Source: JAAYDS01 sp012729155 (GTDB lineage Bacteria > Chloroflexota > Anaerolineae > UBA1429). Taken from it: a DNA stretch of 64,000 nucleotides. Positions 53,072 to 61,545 of this stretch are shown piece by piece. Where the stretch lies: assembly GCA_036774405.1 (NCBI GenBank), contig DAIPBO010000001.1, positions 196,467 to 260,466 of the forward strand, given 5' to 3'. Position 1 is the first letter of the stretch. Each line of letters starts with the position of its first letter. Position numbers and translations under genes: made by a program. The notes beneath the pieces are model-generated. The model was not told the origin of the DNA. It searched no databases and was given only the letters and a program-made list of their open reading frames with translations.

Positions 53072-54043
53072 ATGACCATCAACAAGCTCGCAGTTCTCAC
53101 CCACGGGGCCGATGCCCCTGGCATCAACGCCGCCATACGCGCCGTGGTGCGCATGGCGGCGCGCCACGGCTGGCAGACGCTGGGTGTGCGACGGGGCTTG
53201 CAGGGCCTTCTCGCCGGCGAGTATGCGCTGCTGGGGACGCGTGACGTCAGCGGCACCATCGAGCGAGGGGGCACGTTTCTCGGCACGAGCAACGGTGACC
53301 TTGAAGCGGCAGCGGTGCGCACAGCATTGCGGCGTCTCAACGAGGCGCAGGTTGATGCTCTGGTGGTCATCGGTGGGCGCGAGGCGATGCAGGGCGCTGC
53401 TGCGCTGGCCAGCCAGGGGGCGTGCGTGGTGGGCGTTCCGGCCAGCATCGAAAACGATGTCTGTGGCATCGACCAGGCTATCGGCGTCGATACGGCGCTC
53501 AACACCGCGCTTGATGCGCTCGATCGCATCCGCGACACGGCATCGTCGCAACAAGAGGCTTTTGTGGTTGAGGTGGCCGGCCAGCACAGTGGCCATCTGG
53601 CGCTGCTCACGGCCATCGCTGGCGGGGCCGAGGTGCTCTGTGTGCCCGAGCAGGCTTGTGATGAGCAGGCTGTGGTCGCTGAGGTCAGCAGCAGCTATGT
53701 GCGCGGCAAAGAGCACTGCATCATCCTTGTGGCTGAGGGAGCCAGACCCGGTGCGCAGGCGCTGGCCGAGGCACTCGATGCGCGCCGCCAGGAGACCGGC
53801 TTTGCCACGCGGCTCATCATGTTGAGCCATCTGCAGCGAGGTGGTTCACCACTCGCGCAAGACCGCTATCTGGCCACCACGCTGGGCGCAGCGGCTGTTT
53901 CGCGCTTGGCTCAGGGCGAGCAAGGCGCGTTGGTGGGCCTGGTCGATGGCGTTGTCGTGACGACGCCGCTGAGCATGGTGGCTACTGAACGCCGCGTCTT
54001 GGATGACAATCTGCTAGAGATGGCGCAGGTTCTGGCACGCTAG
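53072..54043 (+). CDS. 6-phosphofructokinase homologue with altered active site
   Basis: 323 residues, normal PFK length. The fold is evident: DAPGINAAIRAVVR, GGTFLG (66-71), IGVDTALNTALDALDRIRDTA and HLQRGGSPLAQDR. Key residues differ. The Mg-ATP motif GGDGS is GGREA (101-105, so Asp103 is Arg). The catalytic TIDND is SIEND (Asp127 is Glu). MGR is AGQ (169-171). The numbering matches E. coli PfkA. It may be a regulatory pseudo-enzyme or use another substrate. GGGGGGAG precedes ATG 53072. Confidence 0.8.
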   Translation: MTINKLAVLTHGADAPGINAAIRAVVRMAARHGWQTLGVRRGLQGLLAGEYALLGTRDVSGTIERGGTFLGTSNGDLEAAAVRTALRRLNEAQVDALVVIGGREAMQGAAALASQGACVVGVPASIENDVCGIDQAIGVDTALNTALDALDRIRDTASSQQEAFVVEVAGQHSGHLALLTAIAGGAEVLCVPEQACDEQAVVAEVSSSYVRGKEHCIILVAEGARPGAQALAEALDARRQETGFATRLIMLSHLQRGGSPLAQDRYLATTLGAAAVSRLAQGEQGALVGLVDGVVVTTPLSMVATERRVLDDNLLEMAQVLAR

Positions 54044-54060
54044 GCCTGCAGGCATATTGC

Positions 54061-54093
54061 ACGACGAGCCCCTCAGAATGAGGGGCTCGTCGT
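54061..54093. terminator. Perfect 15-bp hairpin between convergent pfk-like and gpmA genes
   Basis: Arms 54061-54075 and 54079-54093 pair exactly around GAA. It lies in the 62-base gap between the two stops and can act in both directions. There is no clear U-tract on either strand. Confidence 0.65.
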
Positions 54094-54105
54094 CTTGTGA
54101 GCCGA

Positions 54106-54852
54106 TTACTGCTGTTTGCCCTGCGCAGCCACGGCCGCCGCGGCCCGGGCCGCGGCCTCGGGGTCGCCCAGATAATAGTGGCGGATGGGCTTGAGGTCAT
54201 CGTCCAGCTCGTACACCAGCGGGATGCCCGTGGGGATGTTGAGCGCGGGGATCTCTTCGTCCGAGATGTCGTCGAGATACTTGACCAGGGCACGCAGGCT
54301 GTTGCCATGGGCCGCGACGATCACACGCTTGCCTGCTTTGACCTGCGGCGCAATCACATCGAACCAGTAGGGCAGCATGCGCGCGACGGTGTCTTTGAGG
54401 CATTCGGTCTCGGGCAGCTCGCTATCGGTCAACTCGGCATAGCGCCGGTCGTGCCGCGGATGGCGCGGGTCATCTTTGGTCAATGCTGGCGGCGGCACGT
54501 CGTAGCTGCGACGCCAGATGTGCACCTGCTCCTCGCTGGTCTTGGCGGCCATCTCGGCTTTGTTGAGACCCTGTAGATCGCCATAGTGGCGTTCGTTCAG
54601 GCGCCAGTTGCGATGGACGGGGATCCACATAAGGTCCATCTCATCCATGATGATCCACAGCGTGCGGATGGCCCGCTTGAGGACCGAGGTGTAGGCGACG
54701 TCAAAGGTAAAGCCCTCTGCAGCCAGCAGCTTGCCCGCCGCAGTGGCTTCCTGTCGACCGAGATCAGACAAGTCGACGTCGGTCCATCCAGTGAAGCGGT
54801 TCTCGAGATTCCAGTCACTCTGTCCGTGGCGCACCAGCACCAGTTTATGCAT
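54106..54852 (-). CDS. gpmA: 2,3-bisphosphoglycerate-dependent phosphoglycerate mutase
   Basis: 248 residues, the size of dPGM. LVLVRHGQSDWNLENRFTGWTDVDLS carries the phospho-His, RLNERHYGDLQGLNKAE is the dPGM insertion, and VIVAAHGNSLRALVKYL the second His. It interconverts 3- and 2-phosphoglycerate. GGAG precedes ATG 54852. It is convergent with the pgk operon and has its own promoter region shared with the ABC-F gene. Confidence 0.96.
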   Translation of the reverse strand: MHKLVLVRHGQSDWNLENRFTGWTDVDLSDLGRQEATAAGKLLAAEGFTFDVAYTSVLKRAIRTLWIIMDEMDLMWIPVHRNWRLNERHYGDLQGLNKAEMAAKTSEEQVHIWRRSYDVPPPALTKDDPRHPRHDRRYAELTDSELPETECLKDTVARMLPYWFDVIAPQVKAGKRVIVAAHGNSLRALVKYLDDISDEEIPALNIPTGIPLVYELDDDLKPIRHYYLGDPEAAARAAAAVAAQGKQQ

Positions 54853-54892
54853 GGTCAGACTCCGATCTTGTGGCAGTGCATTCCAATAGGTT

Positions 54893-54921
54893 ATTGTGTA
54901 CAAAGCGCCAGCGGCGGTCAA
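54893..54921 (-). promoter_or_regulatory. Promoter of gpmA
   Basis: Minus-strand TTGACC (54921-54916), 17 bases and CACAAT (54898-54893), about 40 bases before ATG 54852. Confidence 0.5.
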
Positions 54922-54939
54922 ATAGAGGGCGTACCACCG

Positions 54940-54968
54940 TTGGTGCACCGTCTGGGGTGTGCTATAAT
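54940..54968 (+). promoter_or_regulatory. Promoter of the ABC-F/coaE/amidase operon
   Basis: TTGGTG (54940-54945), 17 bases, TATAAT (54963-54968) with an extended TGC. The start codon is 30 bases downstream. Confidence 0.7.
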
Positions 54969-54998
54969 CGCCGTTGCTGAATCCCCGAGAGAGCAGTG

Positions 54999-56927
54999 AT
55001 GTCAATTCTCAGCGCTCACGATCTATCCAAGTACTATGGCGCTCAGGACGTGTTTCAGGGCGTCTCTTTGGCCATCGCCCGAGGAGACAAGGTGGCGTTG
55101 GTTGGGCCCAATGGCGCTGGCAAGACCACGCTCTTGCGCATCATTCTGGGGCTTGAGGAGCCCTCATCTGGCGCGGTGGCCACAGCCCGTGGCCTGCGGA
55201 TGGGCTATTTGCCCCAACGTCCCACTCTCGACAGTGAGCGGACGATCTTTGAGGAGATGCTGGCCCTCTTTGATGGGCTACGGCAGCAGCAGCGTCAGTT
55301 GCGTGCCCTGATGGATGCGTTGTCGCGCCAGCCCGATTCGGCCGAGCTGTTGGAGCGCTACGCGGCCGAGGAACAGCGTTTTGAGCTGGCCGGCGGCTAT
55401 GACTATGAACGGCGCATTCGACAGGTGCTCGGCGGTCTGGGCTTTGGCCCAGATACCTACGACTGGCCCATCGCAGTGCTTAGCGGCGGGCAGATCACGC
55501 GTGTATTGCTCGCCCGCTTGCTGCTAGACGAGCCCGATCTGCTGGTGCTCGACGAGCCGACCAACTATCTCGACCTGGCGGCGCTAGAGTGGCTCGAGTC
55601 TTACCTGGCGGCGTGGCCACACAGCCTGCTCATCGTTTCTCATGATCGCTACTTTTTAGACCGCGTCGTCAATCGCGTATGGGAGATGAACCACGGCCGT
55701 CTCGAGGCCTTTCGCGGCAACTACTCGCACTATGCGCAGCAGCGCCAGACGCGCGACGAGCGCCAGGCCAAAGAGTACGAGGCGCAGCAGGCCGTGATCG
55801 CCAAGACGGAAGAGTTCATTCGGCGCAACAAGGCCGGCCAGCGCACCAAGATGGCCCGTGGCCGCGAGACACGCCTGCAACGCCTGGAACGTGTCGAGCG
55901 ACCACTGCACGACCGCCATATCGGCCTGGGGTTGTCGTCCGATGTGCGCTCTGGTGATCGCGTCGTCATCAGCGAGGGTGGCCTGAGCGTCGGCTATAGC
56001 GAGCGCCCTGCTGGCCAAAGCGATGGTCAAGAGTATGTGCTCTTCCGCTCGGGGCCAATACTGGTGCAACGGGGGCATAAGGTCGCGTTCCTGGGGCCTA
56101 ATGGCACAGGCAAGACGACGTTTCTGCGCACCTTGCTGCAGGAGGTGCCGCCGCTGGCCGGCGATTTGCGCCTCGGCGCCAGCGTCAGGCTCGGCTATCT
56201 GCCGCAAAAGCAGGATTGGCTTGATCCAGAGCTGACGGTGCTCGAGCAGATCCTGAACAACGTCGATCTCGAGGTGGAGCAGGCGCGAGCGTTGCTCGGG
56301 CGGTTCCTGTTCAGCGGCGATGATGTGTACAAACGCACCGGAGACCTCTCGGGCGGCGAGCGCGCCCGCGTCGCACTGGCCATCCTCACCCAGCAGGGCG
56401 CCAATCTGTTGGTGCTAGACGAGCCGACGACACACCTGGATGTCGCCTCGCAAGAGATTCTGCAGCAGGTGCTGATAGGCTTTGAGGGTACCATCCTCTG
56501 CGTCACCCATGACCGGTACCTGATCAACGCTCTGGCAACTCACGTGTGGGATATCCGCGACGGCCAGTTGGTGCAGTTCAAGGGCGATTATGCTGCCTAT
56601 GCCGCATCGCGGCAGCAGGCGCCGATAGACGATGCACCGCCAGCATCTGAGGACAAGGTCGAGCGCGAAGAGGCTCGCCGTGTGCGCCGCCAGGACGAGG
56701 CGAAGCGTCGCAAGCAAGAGGAGGCGCTGGCGCGCCTCGAAAAGCGCATCGAGCATCTCGAGGCCGATCTGGACCGCACGGCCAGGTTGCTCGAGTTGGC
56801 CAGCGCCGCCCAGGACGCGACACGCCTACACCAGCTTGGTGAGGCCTATGAGGCTTTGCAGGCGCAACTGATGGCCGATCTCTCATCTTGGGAGCGGCTT
56901 GCAGCCGAGTTACACGCCGATGACTAG
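54999..56927 (+). CDS. ABC-F family ATPase
   Basis: 642 residues with two ATPase domains and no membrane domain. Walker A motifs are GPNGAGKTT and GPNGTGKTT; signatures are LSGGQ and LSGGE; Walker B motifs are LLVLDEPTNYLDL and LLVLDEPTTHLDV. The linker (IAKTEEFIRRNKAGQRTKMARGRE) is the ABC-F interdomain arm. A charged C-terminal coiled coil (about 550-640) follows. ABC-F proteins act on the ribosome in translation or antibiotic protection. ATG 54999 is preferred over GTG 54996. coaE overlaps by 8 bases. Confidence 0.92.
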   Translation: MSILSAHDLSKYYGAQDVFQGVSLAIARGDKVALVGPNGAGKTTLLRIILGLEEPSSGAVATARGLRMGYLPQRPTLDSERTIFEEMLALFDGLRQQQRQLRALMDALSRQPDSAELLERYAAEEQRFELAGGYDYERRIRQVLGGLGFGPDTYDWPIAVLSGGQITRVLLARLLLDEPDLLVLDEPTNYLDLAALEWLESYLAAWPHSLLIVSHDRYFLDRVVNRVWEMNHGRLEAFRGNYSHYAQQRQTRDERQAKEYEAQQAVIAKTEEFIRRNKAGQRTKMARGRETRLQRLERVERPLHDRHIGLGLSSDVRSGDRVVISEGGLSVGYSERPAGQSDGQEYVLFRSGPILVQRGHKVAFLGPNGTGKTTFLRTLLQEVPPLAGDLRLGASVRLGYLPQKQDWLDPELTVLEQILNNVDLEVEQARALLGRFLFSGDDVYKRTGDLSGGERARVALAILTQQGANLLVLDEPTTHLDVASQEILQQVLIGFEGTILCVTHDRYLINALATHVWDIRDGQLVQFKGDYAAYAASRQQAPIDDAPPASEDKVEREEARRVRRQDEAKRRKQEEALARLEKRIEHLEADLDRTARLLELASAAQDATRLHQLGEAYEALQAQLMADLSSWERLAAELHADD

Positions 56928-57732
56928 GCCCTATGTGCTTGGGCTGACGGGCAACATCGCCACGGGCAAGAGCACCGTGGCGGCCATGCTGGCCGAGCTG
57001 GGTGCCGATGTCATCGACTGTGACCAGGTGGCGCATGAGGTCATGGCGCCCGGCGGTGGGGCAAACGCGGCCGTTGCCGCCCGGTTCTCCGGCGTGCAAC
57101 GAGACGATGGCTCGATCGATCGCCAGGCTCTGGCGCGCATCGTCTTTGCAGACCCGGCGGCCCTGGCCGATCTCGAAGCGCTGGTGCACCCCGCGGTGCT
57201 GGCCGAGTCGGCGCGACGCGTGGCCGCTGCGGTGGCTCCGGTAGTGGTGGTTGAGGCCATCAAGCTGTTCGAGGCGGGTATGGATCAAGACTGTGACGAG
57301 GTGTGGGCAGTGCACGCATCACGAGAGGTGCAATTGCGACGGCTGGTCGACCTGCGCCGCCTTGAACCAGCTGAGGCAGAAGCTCGCATCGCGGCGCAAC
57401 CCGACCCGGCTGAAAAGCTGGCGCGCTCATCGCGCGTTGTCGTCAACGATGGCTCGCTCGAGCAGGCCTGGCGACAGGTGTTACAGGGCTGGAACGAGAT
57501 CCCTGCCGCGCAGCCGGTCGATTCCGGTCAGCCGCTGCCGGCACGCTGGGCCACAGCAGACGGTGATCGACACGGCTTTTTGCTCTCGTGGGCGGTCCTC
57601 GCTGTGTTGCTTGGTGGCCTTGCGGCGCTCAACTGGGGGCAGGCGCAGCTCAGCGCTCTGAACAGAGCGGCGGTGCTTGGCCTCTGCACGCTGACGGCCG
57701 GCGTCTGCGCCTGGGTCGTGTCAAGGTGCTGA
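56920..57732 (+). CDS. coaE: Dephospho-CoA kinase with C-terminal membrane extension
   Basis: 270 residues, about 65 longer than usual. The kinase part is complete: GLTGNIATGKST (8-19), DVIDCDQVAHEV, RIVFADPAALADLEALVHPAV and VVVEAIKLFEAGM. It makes CoA from dephospho-CoA. The last ~50 residues hold two hydrophobic segments (LLSWAVLAVLLGGLAALNW and AAVLGLCTLTAGVCAWVV), which would tether the enzyme to the membrane. The start overlaps the ABC-F stop and the end overlaps the amidase start. Confidence 0.85.
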   Translation: MTRPYVLGLTGNIATGKSTVAAMLAELGADVIDCDQVAHEVMAPGGGANAAVAARFSGVQRDDGSIDRQALARIVFADPAALADLEALVHPAVLAESARRVAAAVAPVVVVEAIKLFEAGMDQDCDEVWAVHASREVQLRRLVDLRRLEPAEAEARIAAQPDPAEKLARSSRVVVNDGSLEQAWRQVLQGWNEIPAAQPVDSGQPLPARWATADGDRHGFLLSWAVLAVLLGGLAALNWGQAQLSALNRAAVLGLCTLTAGVCAWVVSRC

Positions 57733-58715
57733 GGCCCCCACGTGGCCTGCACGCTGTTCTCTTGCCGGCCCTATTGGCACTGGTGGCCTCTTTGTTGCTC
57801 GTGGGCTGTGCTCGGGCGGTGGGCGAGACGCTCCCGTCAGCCGAGCGTATAGCCACACCAACTGTCCTGGCAGCCGAGCCGCCCGCCGCCGCTACTCCAA
57901 CGGTCATAGCCACCGCTGTGGTCAAGACGCCCACGGCTGAGGCCACAGCAACGCCCCACGCGACAGCGACAAGCACGCCCACGCCTAGCCCTGCTTATCC
58001 GCCGGTGGCCATCGACCCCGGCCATGGGGGTGATGACCTTGGGGCGCGTCGCTGGCAAGATGGACACATGGTGCACACCGAAGCCGAGGTTAACCTCGAG
58101 CTCGCGCTTCGCTTGCGCGATCTGCTCGTGGCACGGGGCATCCCAGTGCGTCTCACTCGCGATGCCGATGTGGCCCTGCTCGACCCACGTGTCGATATCA
58201 ACGATGATGGCACGGCCGACTTTGGTGACGAGGCTCAGGCCCGGGTCGACGCCATCAACGCCACCGACGCTGTGGTTATGCTCTCGATCCACCAGAACGC
58301 TTTCGAGTGGCCTGACGGATCACTGGCGCCAGACATTGGCGGCACCGTGATCTACTACTGCGCCGATCGCCCCTTTGCCAACCAGAGCGTGCATTTTGCC
58401 ACGCTCATTCATGAGGCGTTGCTCCAGGCTTTTGTCGACCTCGGACATGATGTGCGCGATCGGGGTGTGTGGGATGACTATGTCTTGAGAGAGGCGGGCG
58501 AGCCCGGCAAGCATCTGATTGTTTTGGGGCCCGAGTCGTCGCGCATTGCGCGGCCTGTCAAGATGCCTGGGGCGCTGAGCGAGACGCTCTTTATCACCCA
58601 CGAGGTTGAGGGGGCGTTGGCCATGGACCCTGTGGCGCTCGACCGCTTTGCGCTGGCCTACGCCGATGCCATCCAGAGGTATCTGGACGACCAAATGGCC
58701 GGCGCTATTCCTTGA
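57726..58715 (+). CDS. N-acetylmuramoyl-L-alanine amidase lipoprotein (Amidase_3)
   Basis: 329 residues from GTG 57726. A signal peptide ends in LLLVGC, a good lipobox. A Thr/Pro/Ala-rich linker covers about 30-95. The zinc amidase follows: VAIDPGHGGDDLGA (first His), HTEAEVNLELALRLRDLL (Glu), VVMLSIHQNAFEW (second His) and a terminal FITHEVEGALAM with the catalytic-type Glu. It cleaves peptidoglycan at the cell surface. The start overlaps coaE by 7 bases. The end overlaps the convergent dtd gene by 11 bases. Confidence 0.88.
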   Translation: MLRPPRGLHAVLLPALLALVASLLLVGCARAVGETLPSAERIATPTVLAAEPPAAATPTVIATAVVKTPTAEATATPHATATSTPTPSPAYPPVAIDPGHGGDDLGARRWQDGHMVHTEAEVNLELALRLRDLLVARGIPVRLTRDADVALLDPRVDINDDGTADFGDEAQARVDAINATDAVVMLSIHQNAFEWPDGSLAPDIGGTVIYYCADRPFANQSVHFATLIHEALLQAFVDLGHDVRDRGVWDDYVLREAGEPGKHLIVLGPESSRIARPVKMPGALSETLFITHEVEGALAMDPVALDRFALAYADAIQRYLDDQMAGAIP

Positions 58716-59175
58716 GGTTTCCGCGCCGTGAGACCTCGCTGTCGATGATGATGGTCACCGGGCCATCGTTCAGTATCTCCACCAGCATCATGGCCTGGAA
58801 GCGTCCAGTCTCCACCTGCGCGACACCCTCGGCGGCCAATAACTCGGCAAAGCGCGCTACCAGCGGCTCGGCAACGTCGGGCGGCGCTGCCTCGGCAAAG
58901 CTGGGCCGGCGCCCGCGGCGCGCGTCGCCATAGAGCGTGAATTGAGAGACCACCAGCGCCGCGCCGCCGATATCGAGCAACGACCGGTTCATTTTGCCCT
59001 CATCGTCCTCAAAGATGCGCAGTCCAGCCACTTTGTGGGCGAGCCAGGCCACATCCCGCTCGTCGTCATCGCCATGCACACCCAGCAAGATCACGAGGCC
59101 TGGCCCAATGGCCCCCACGATCGAATCGCCCACGCGCACTGAACCTCGTGTCACGCGCTGGATCACCGCTCGCAT
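58705..59175 (-). CDS. dtd: D-aminoacyl-tRNA deacylase
   Basis: 156 residues from ATG 59175, preceded by AAAGGGG. MRAVIQRVTRGSVRV is the usual start. VSQFTLYGD carries the SQFTL motif, and NDGPVT is the Gly-Pro motif that gives chiral proofreading. It removes D-amino acids (and Gly from tRNA(Ala)). Single gene on the minus strand. Confidence 0.94.
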   Translation of the reverse strand: MRAVIQRVTRGSVRVGDSIVGAIGPGLVILLGVHGDDDERDVAWLAHKVAGLRIFEDDEGKMNRSLLDIGGAALVVSQFTLYGDARRGRRPSFAEAAPPDVAEPLVARFAELLAAEGVAQVETGRFQAMMLVEILNDGPVTIIIDSEVSRRGNLKE

Positions 59176-59254
59176 CGCACCCCTTTTGAGAGGCATTGTT
59201 TGCCCTGGCCATGCGCCCGGGCTATCATCAGGTTACACAGGATGGGAGAAGCGC

Positions 59255-59554
59255 ATGGTCAAGCTCATCATGACCTGGAACATCCGCCCCGGCAAAGAGC
59301 CCGAATATCTCGATTTCCTGACCAAGTCATTCACCGAGGCGATCGTTGCCATGGGCATCCAGCCTACGGATGCCTGGTATGCGGTCTGGGGGCAGGGGCC
59401 ACAAGTGCTGGCTGGTGGCGTCACCGAGACGCTGGCCGATATGGAACGCGCATTGGCGAGCCCCGACTGGACTGCCCTGGTGGATCGGTTACTGGAGTTG
59501 GTTGTCGACTTTGAGTACAAGGTGGTTCAGCAAGAGGGCGGCTTCCAGCTCTAG
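59255..59554 (+). CDS. Small dimeric alpha/beta-barrel (ABM-like) protein
   Basis: 99 residues from ATG 59255, preceded by GGGAGAAG. KLIMTWNIRPGKEPEYLDFL and VWGQGPQVLAGGVTETLADMERALASPDW give the ferredoxin-like beta-alpha-beta shape of ABM/NIPSNAP-type proteins. Members range from monooxygenases to structural proteins; no catalytic residues stand out. The gene is divergent from dtd. Confidence 0.7.
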   Translation: MVKLIMTWNIRPGKEPEYLDFLTKSFTEAIVAMGIQPTDAWYAVWGQGPQVLAGGVTETLADMERALASPDWTALVDRLLELVVDFEYKVVQQEGGFQL

Positions 59555-59576
59555 GCATCACACCCGACGCACCTGA

Positions 59577-59607
59577 CAACGCTCCACGGCACTGCCGCGG
59601 AGCGTTG
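59577..59607. terminator. 14-bp hairpin (one mismatch) between convergent small genes
   Basis: Arms 59577-59590 and 59594-59607 pair with one A-C mismatch around ACT. A T-rich TTCTATT follows on the plus side. It separates the ABM-like gene and the FmdB-type gene. Confidence 0.6.
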
Positions 59608-59609
59608 TT

Positions 59610-59900
59610 CTATTCGCTGGCCTTGGACTCTGCAGGCTTGCTGGGTTCGGCCTTGCTGTTGCCAACGGCCTCTTTGGTCGCTTCGACAGCTTCGCTGGCC
59701 GGTTTGGGTAGCGTTGAGGACGACGACTTGTTGTCGGTCACATAAAAGCCCTTGCCGCGGAAGATGATGCCCACGGGCTGCACCACACGCTGCACATGGC
59801 CGCCACACTCCGGGCATGTGCTCAAGGGCTCTTCGCTAAAGTGCTGGAACCGCTCGAAGGATATCCCGCACTCGCGACACCTATAAGCATAGGTCGGCAT
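59610..59900 (-). CDS. FmdB-family zinc-ribbon protein
   Basis: 96 residues from ATG 59900, with AGGAGG upstream. PTYAYRCRECGISFERFQHFSE and TCPECGG form the four-Cys zinc ribbon at the N-terminus, followed by PVGIIFRGKGFYVTD. The C-terminal 35 residues are a low-complexity KPASEA tail. FmdB-type proteins are thought to be small regulators; the role here is unknown. Confidence 0.85.
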   Translation of the reverse strand: MPTYAYRCRECGISFERFQHFSEEPLSTCPECGGHVQRVVQPVGIIFRGKGFYVTDNKSSSSTLPKPASEAVEATKEAVGNSKAEPSKPAESKASE

Positions 59901-60087
59901 GGCTACGATCCTCCTGAGAAGATGTTCTGTACGCGAGACTTGGGCACACACAACATGGCATTATAGCCCATCGATGCAGAGCCGCAAACCCGCCGCCTCG
60001 ACGAACTTGGGAAATCTGGGATATCGCCGCCGCCCGCCACAAGATTACCCAAAAACCTGCATTACCGGGCATGGGCTGCAGGATGGG

Positions 60088-60116
60088 TTGACAAGCAGGG
60101 GCGCTTCTGCTAATAT
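60088..60116 (+). promoter_or_regulatory. Promoter of the FtsK-like operon
   Basis: TTGACA (60088-60093), 17 bases and TAATAT (60111-60116). The LexA-type box begins 6 bases after the -10, over the predicted start site. Confidence 0.7.
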
Positions 60117-60121
60117 GAATG

Positions 60122-60135
60122 CGAACATACGTTCT
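60122..60135 (+). promoter_or_regulatory. LexA/SOS-type operator
   Basis: CGAACATACGTTCT matches the Gram-positive LexA box CGAACRNRYGTTYC at all but the last position, with the palindromic GAAC-N4-GTTC core. Its place at the transcription start fits a repressor site. It is the only such box I found in the window. Confidence 0.65.
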
Positions 60136-60162
60136 ATTGCATGACAGGCGGAGCGCAGATCG

Positions 60163-61545
60163 ATGGGACTGTTCACACAATTGCTTGACCGCCAGCGCCA
60201 CGGCACCCACTATGCCGACCGCATGCAGCGCATTCTCAGTGTGTGTCAGAGCTGCGGCCTATTGTGGCACGATGAGCGCATCTCTTTCGGCAACGGTCTT
60301 TCGCAGACACGACGTGTCACCGACATCACTGCCACCGATCACGTGATGGTCACCCCCCAATACGAAAAGTACGGCCTGAGCGTCAGTCCGCGGGTGCTCA
60401 AGCGCGTGGTGGGCCTCGCCAAGCAGTTTGCCTACGCGCTCAATGTGCCGTCGGCCTCTGTCGAGGTCGATGGCAACATAGTCTATGTGCGGCTACCTCG
60501 CGCCGCCTCCGAGGCGAGTGATCTGGTCACCTTTGAACAGGCATGGCGCATCGCGCCGCGACTGCAGCCGGGCAGTCTGCTGCTGGGCATCGACGAGGAC
60601 CAGCATCAACTCGTGCTCGATCTCACGTCGCCAACCAATGTGCACGCGGCCGTCATCGGCACGACGGGCAGTGGCAAGTCGACACTGATGCGCACCATGA
60701 TCCTGTCGGCCGAGCTGGCTGGTGGCGCGCAGGTGGCGCTCTTCGACCCGAGCCGAGGGCTGAGGCCCCTGGCGGGGCACCCTACAGTGTGGCGTGGAGG
60801 GCTCTTTTGCTCTGTAGATGAATGTGAGGCCGGACTGGCCTCGCTGACGCGGCTGCTCGGACGCGAGTCGAGTGGGCTCATCATGGTCTTTGTTGATGAG
60901 GTGCCCGAGCTCGTGGCACAGCGTCCGCGTATTCGCGAGCACCTGGGGCGCCTGGCCCAGGCCGGGCGTCATGCAGGCATCCATCTGGTCATCGGCGCGC
61001 AGCACTTGCTCTCGAAAGAGCTGGGCCCCATGCTGCTTCGCAACATCCCCGTGCGTCTGGTTGGGCGCGTCGCCGACCGGATGGCGGCTTATCAGGCTGC
61101 GGGGCGCGGCGATGTGGGCGCCGACAGATTGCGCGGGCGCGGTGATTTTGTGGTGGTGACGGCCAGCCAGGTGCGCCACTTTCAGGCTGCCTGTGCCAGC
61201 GATGCCCTTCTGCGGCATTGGCAGCAGCGCTTTCCCCCCCGCGAGCCTGCGCTACCGCCCCCTGATCCGGGTGATGAGGCGTTCGCTTCAGACGCTCGAG
61301 CGCGACCCGTAACTGAGCCATCTGTCGGCCGGCCGCATGATGATATCCCCAAGCAGGTACTGCAGATGATCGCGCGCTACATGCTGGCCGAAGGGCGCGA
61401 CCCCTCATCGAATTGGGTCTACCGGCGCACCCGCGAACTGCTACCCACGGGGGGATACAGCCGCAACAAGGCCCGGCGTGCCATTCGGCTTGCACGCCAG
61501 ATGGCCAGTGAGCAACCGACGCTGGGAGACAATCATGACAACTAA
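60163..61545 (+). CDS. FtsK/SpoIIIE-like ATPase without membrane domain
   Basis: 460 residues. The N-terminal ~150 residues contain a possible two-Cys knuckle (CQSCG) and a beta-rich part. The ATPase domain has GTTGSGKST (166-174), LFDPSRGLRPLAG, VFVDEVPELVA (Asp245-Glu246) and HLVIGAQHLLSKELGPML, in the order of FtsK/HerA translocases. The last 75 residues look like a winged helix (VLQMIARYML, SRNKARRAIRLAR). FtsK's usual N-terminal TM bundle is missing. The gene sits behind an SOS-type box and overlaps a two-TM gene. Confidence 0.8.
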   Translation: MGLFTQLLDRQRHGTHYADRMQRILSVCQSCGLLWHDERISFGNGLSQTRRVTDITATDHVMVTPQYEKYGLSVSPRVLKRVVGLAKQFAYALNVPSASVEVDGNIVYVRLPRAASEASDLVTFEQAWRIAPRLQPGSLLLGIDEDQHQLVLDLTSPTNVHAAVIGTTGSGKSTLMRTMILSAELAGGAQVALFDPSRGLRPLAGHPTVWRGGLFCSVDECEAGLASLTRLLGRESSGLIMVFVDEVPELVAQRPRIREHLGRLAQAGRHAGIHLVIGAQHLLSKELGPMLLRNIPVRLVGRVADRMAAYQAAGRGDVGADRLRGRGDFVVVTASQVRHFQAACASDALLRHWQQRFPPREPALPPPDPGDEAFASDARARPVTEPSVGRPHDDIPKQVLQMIARYMLAEGRDPSSNWVYRRTRELLPTGGYSRNKARRAIRLARQMASEQPTLGDNHDN

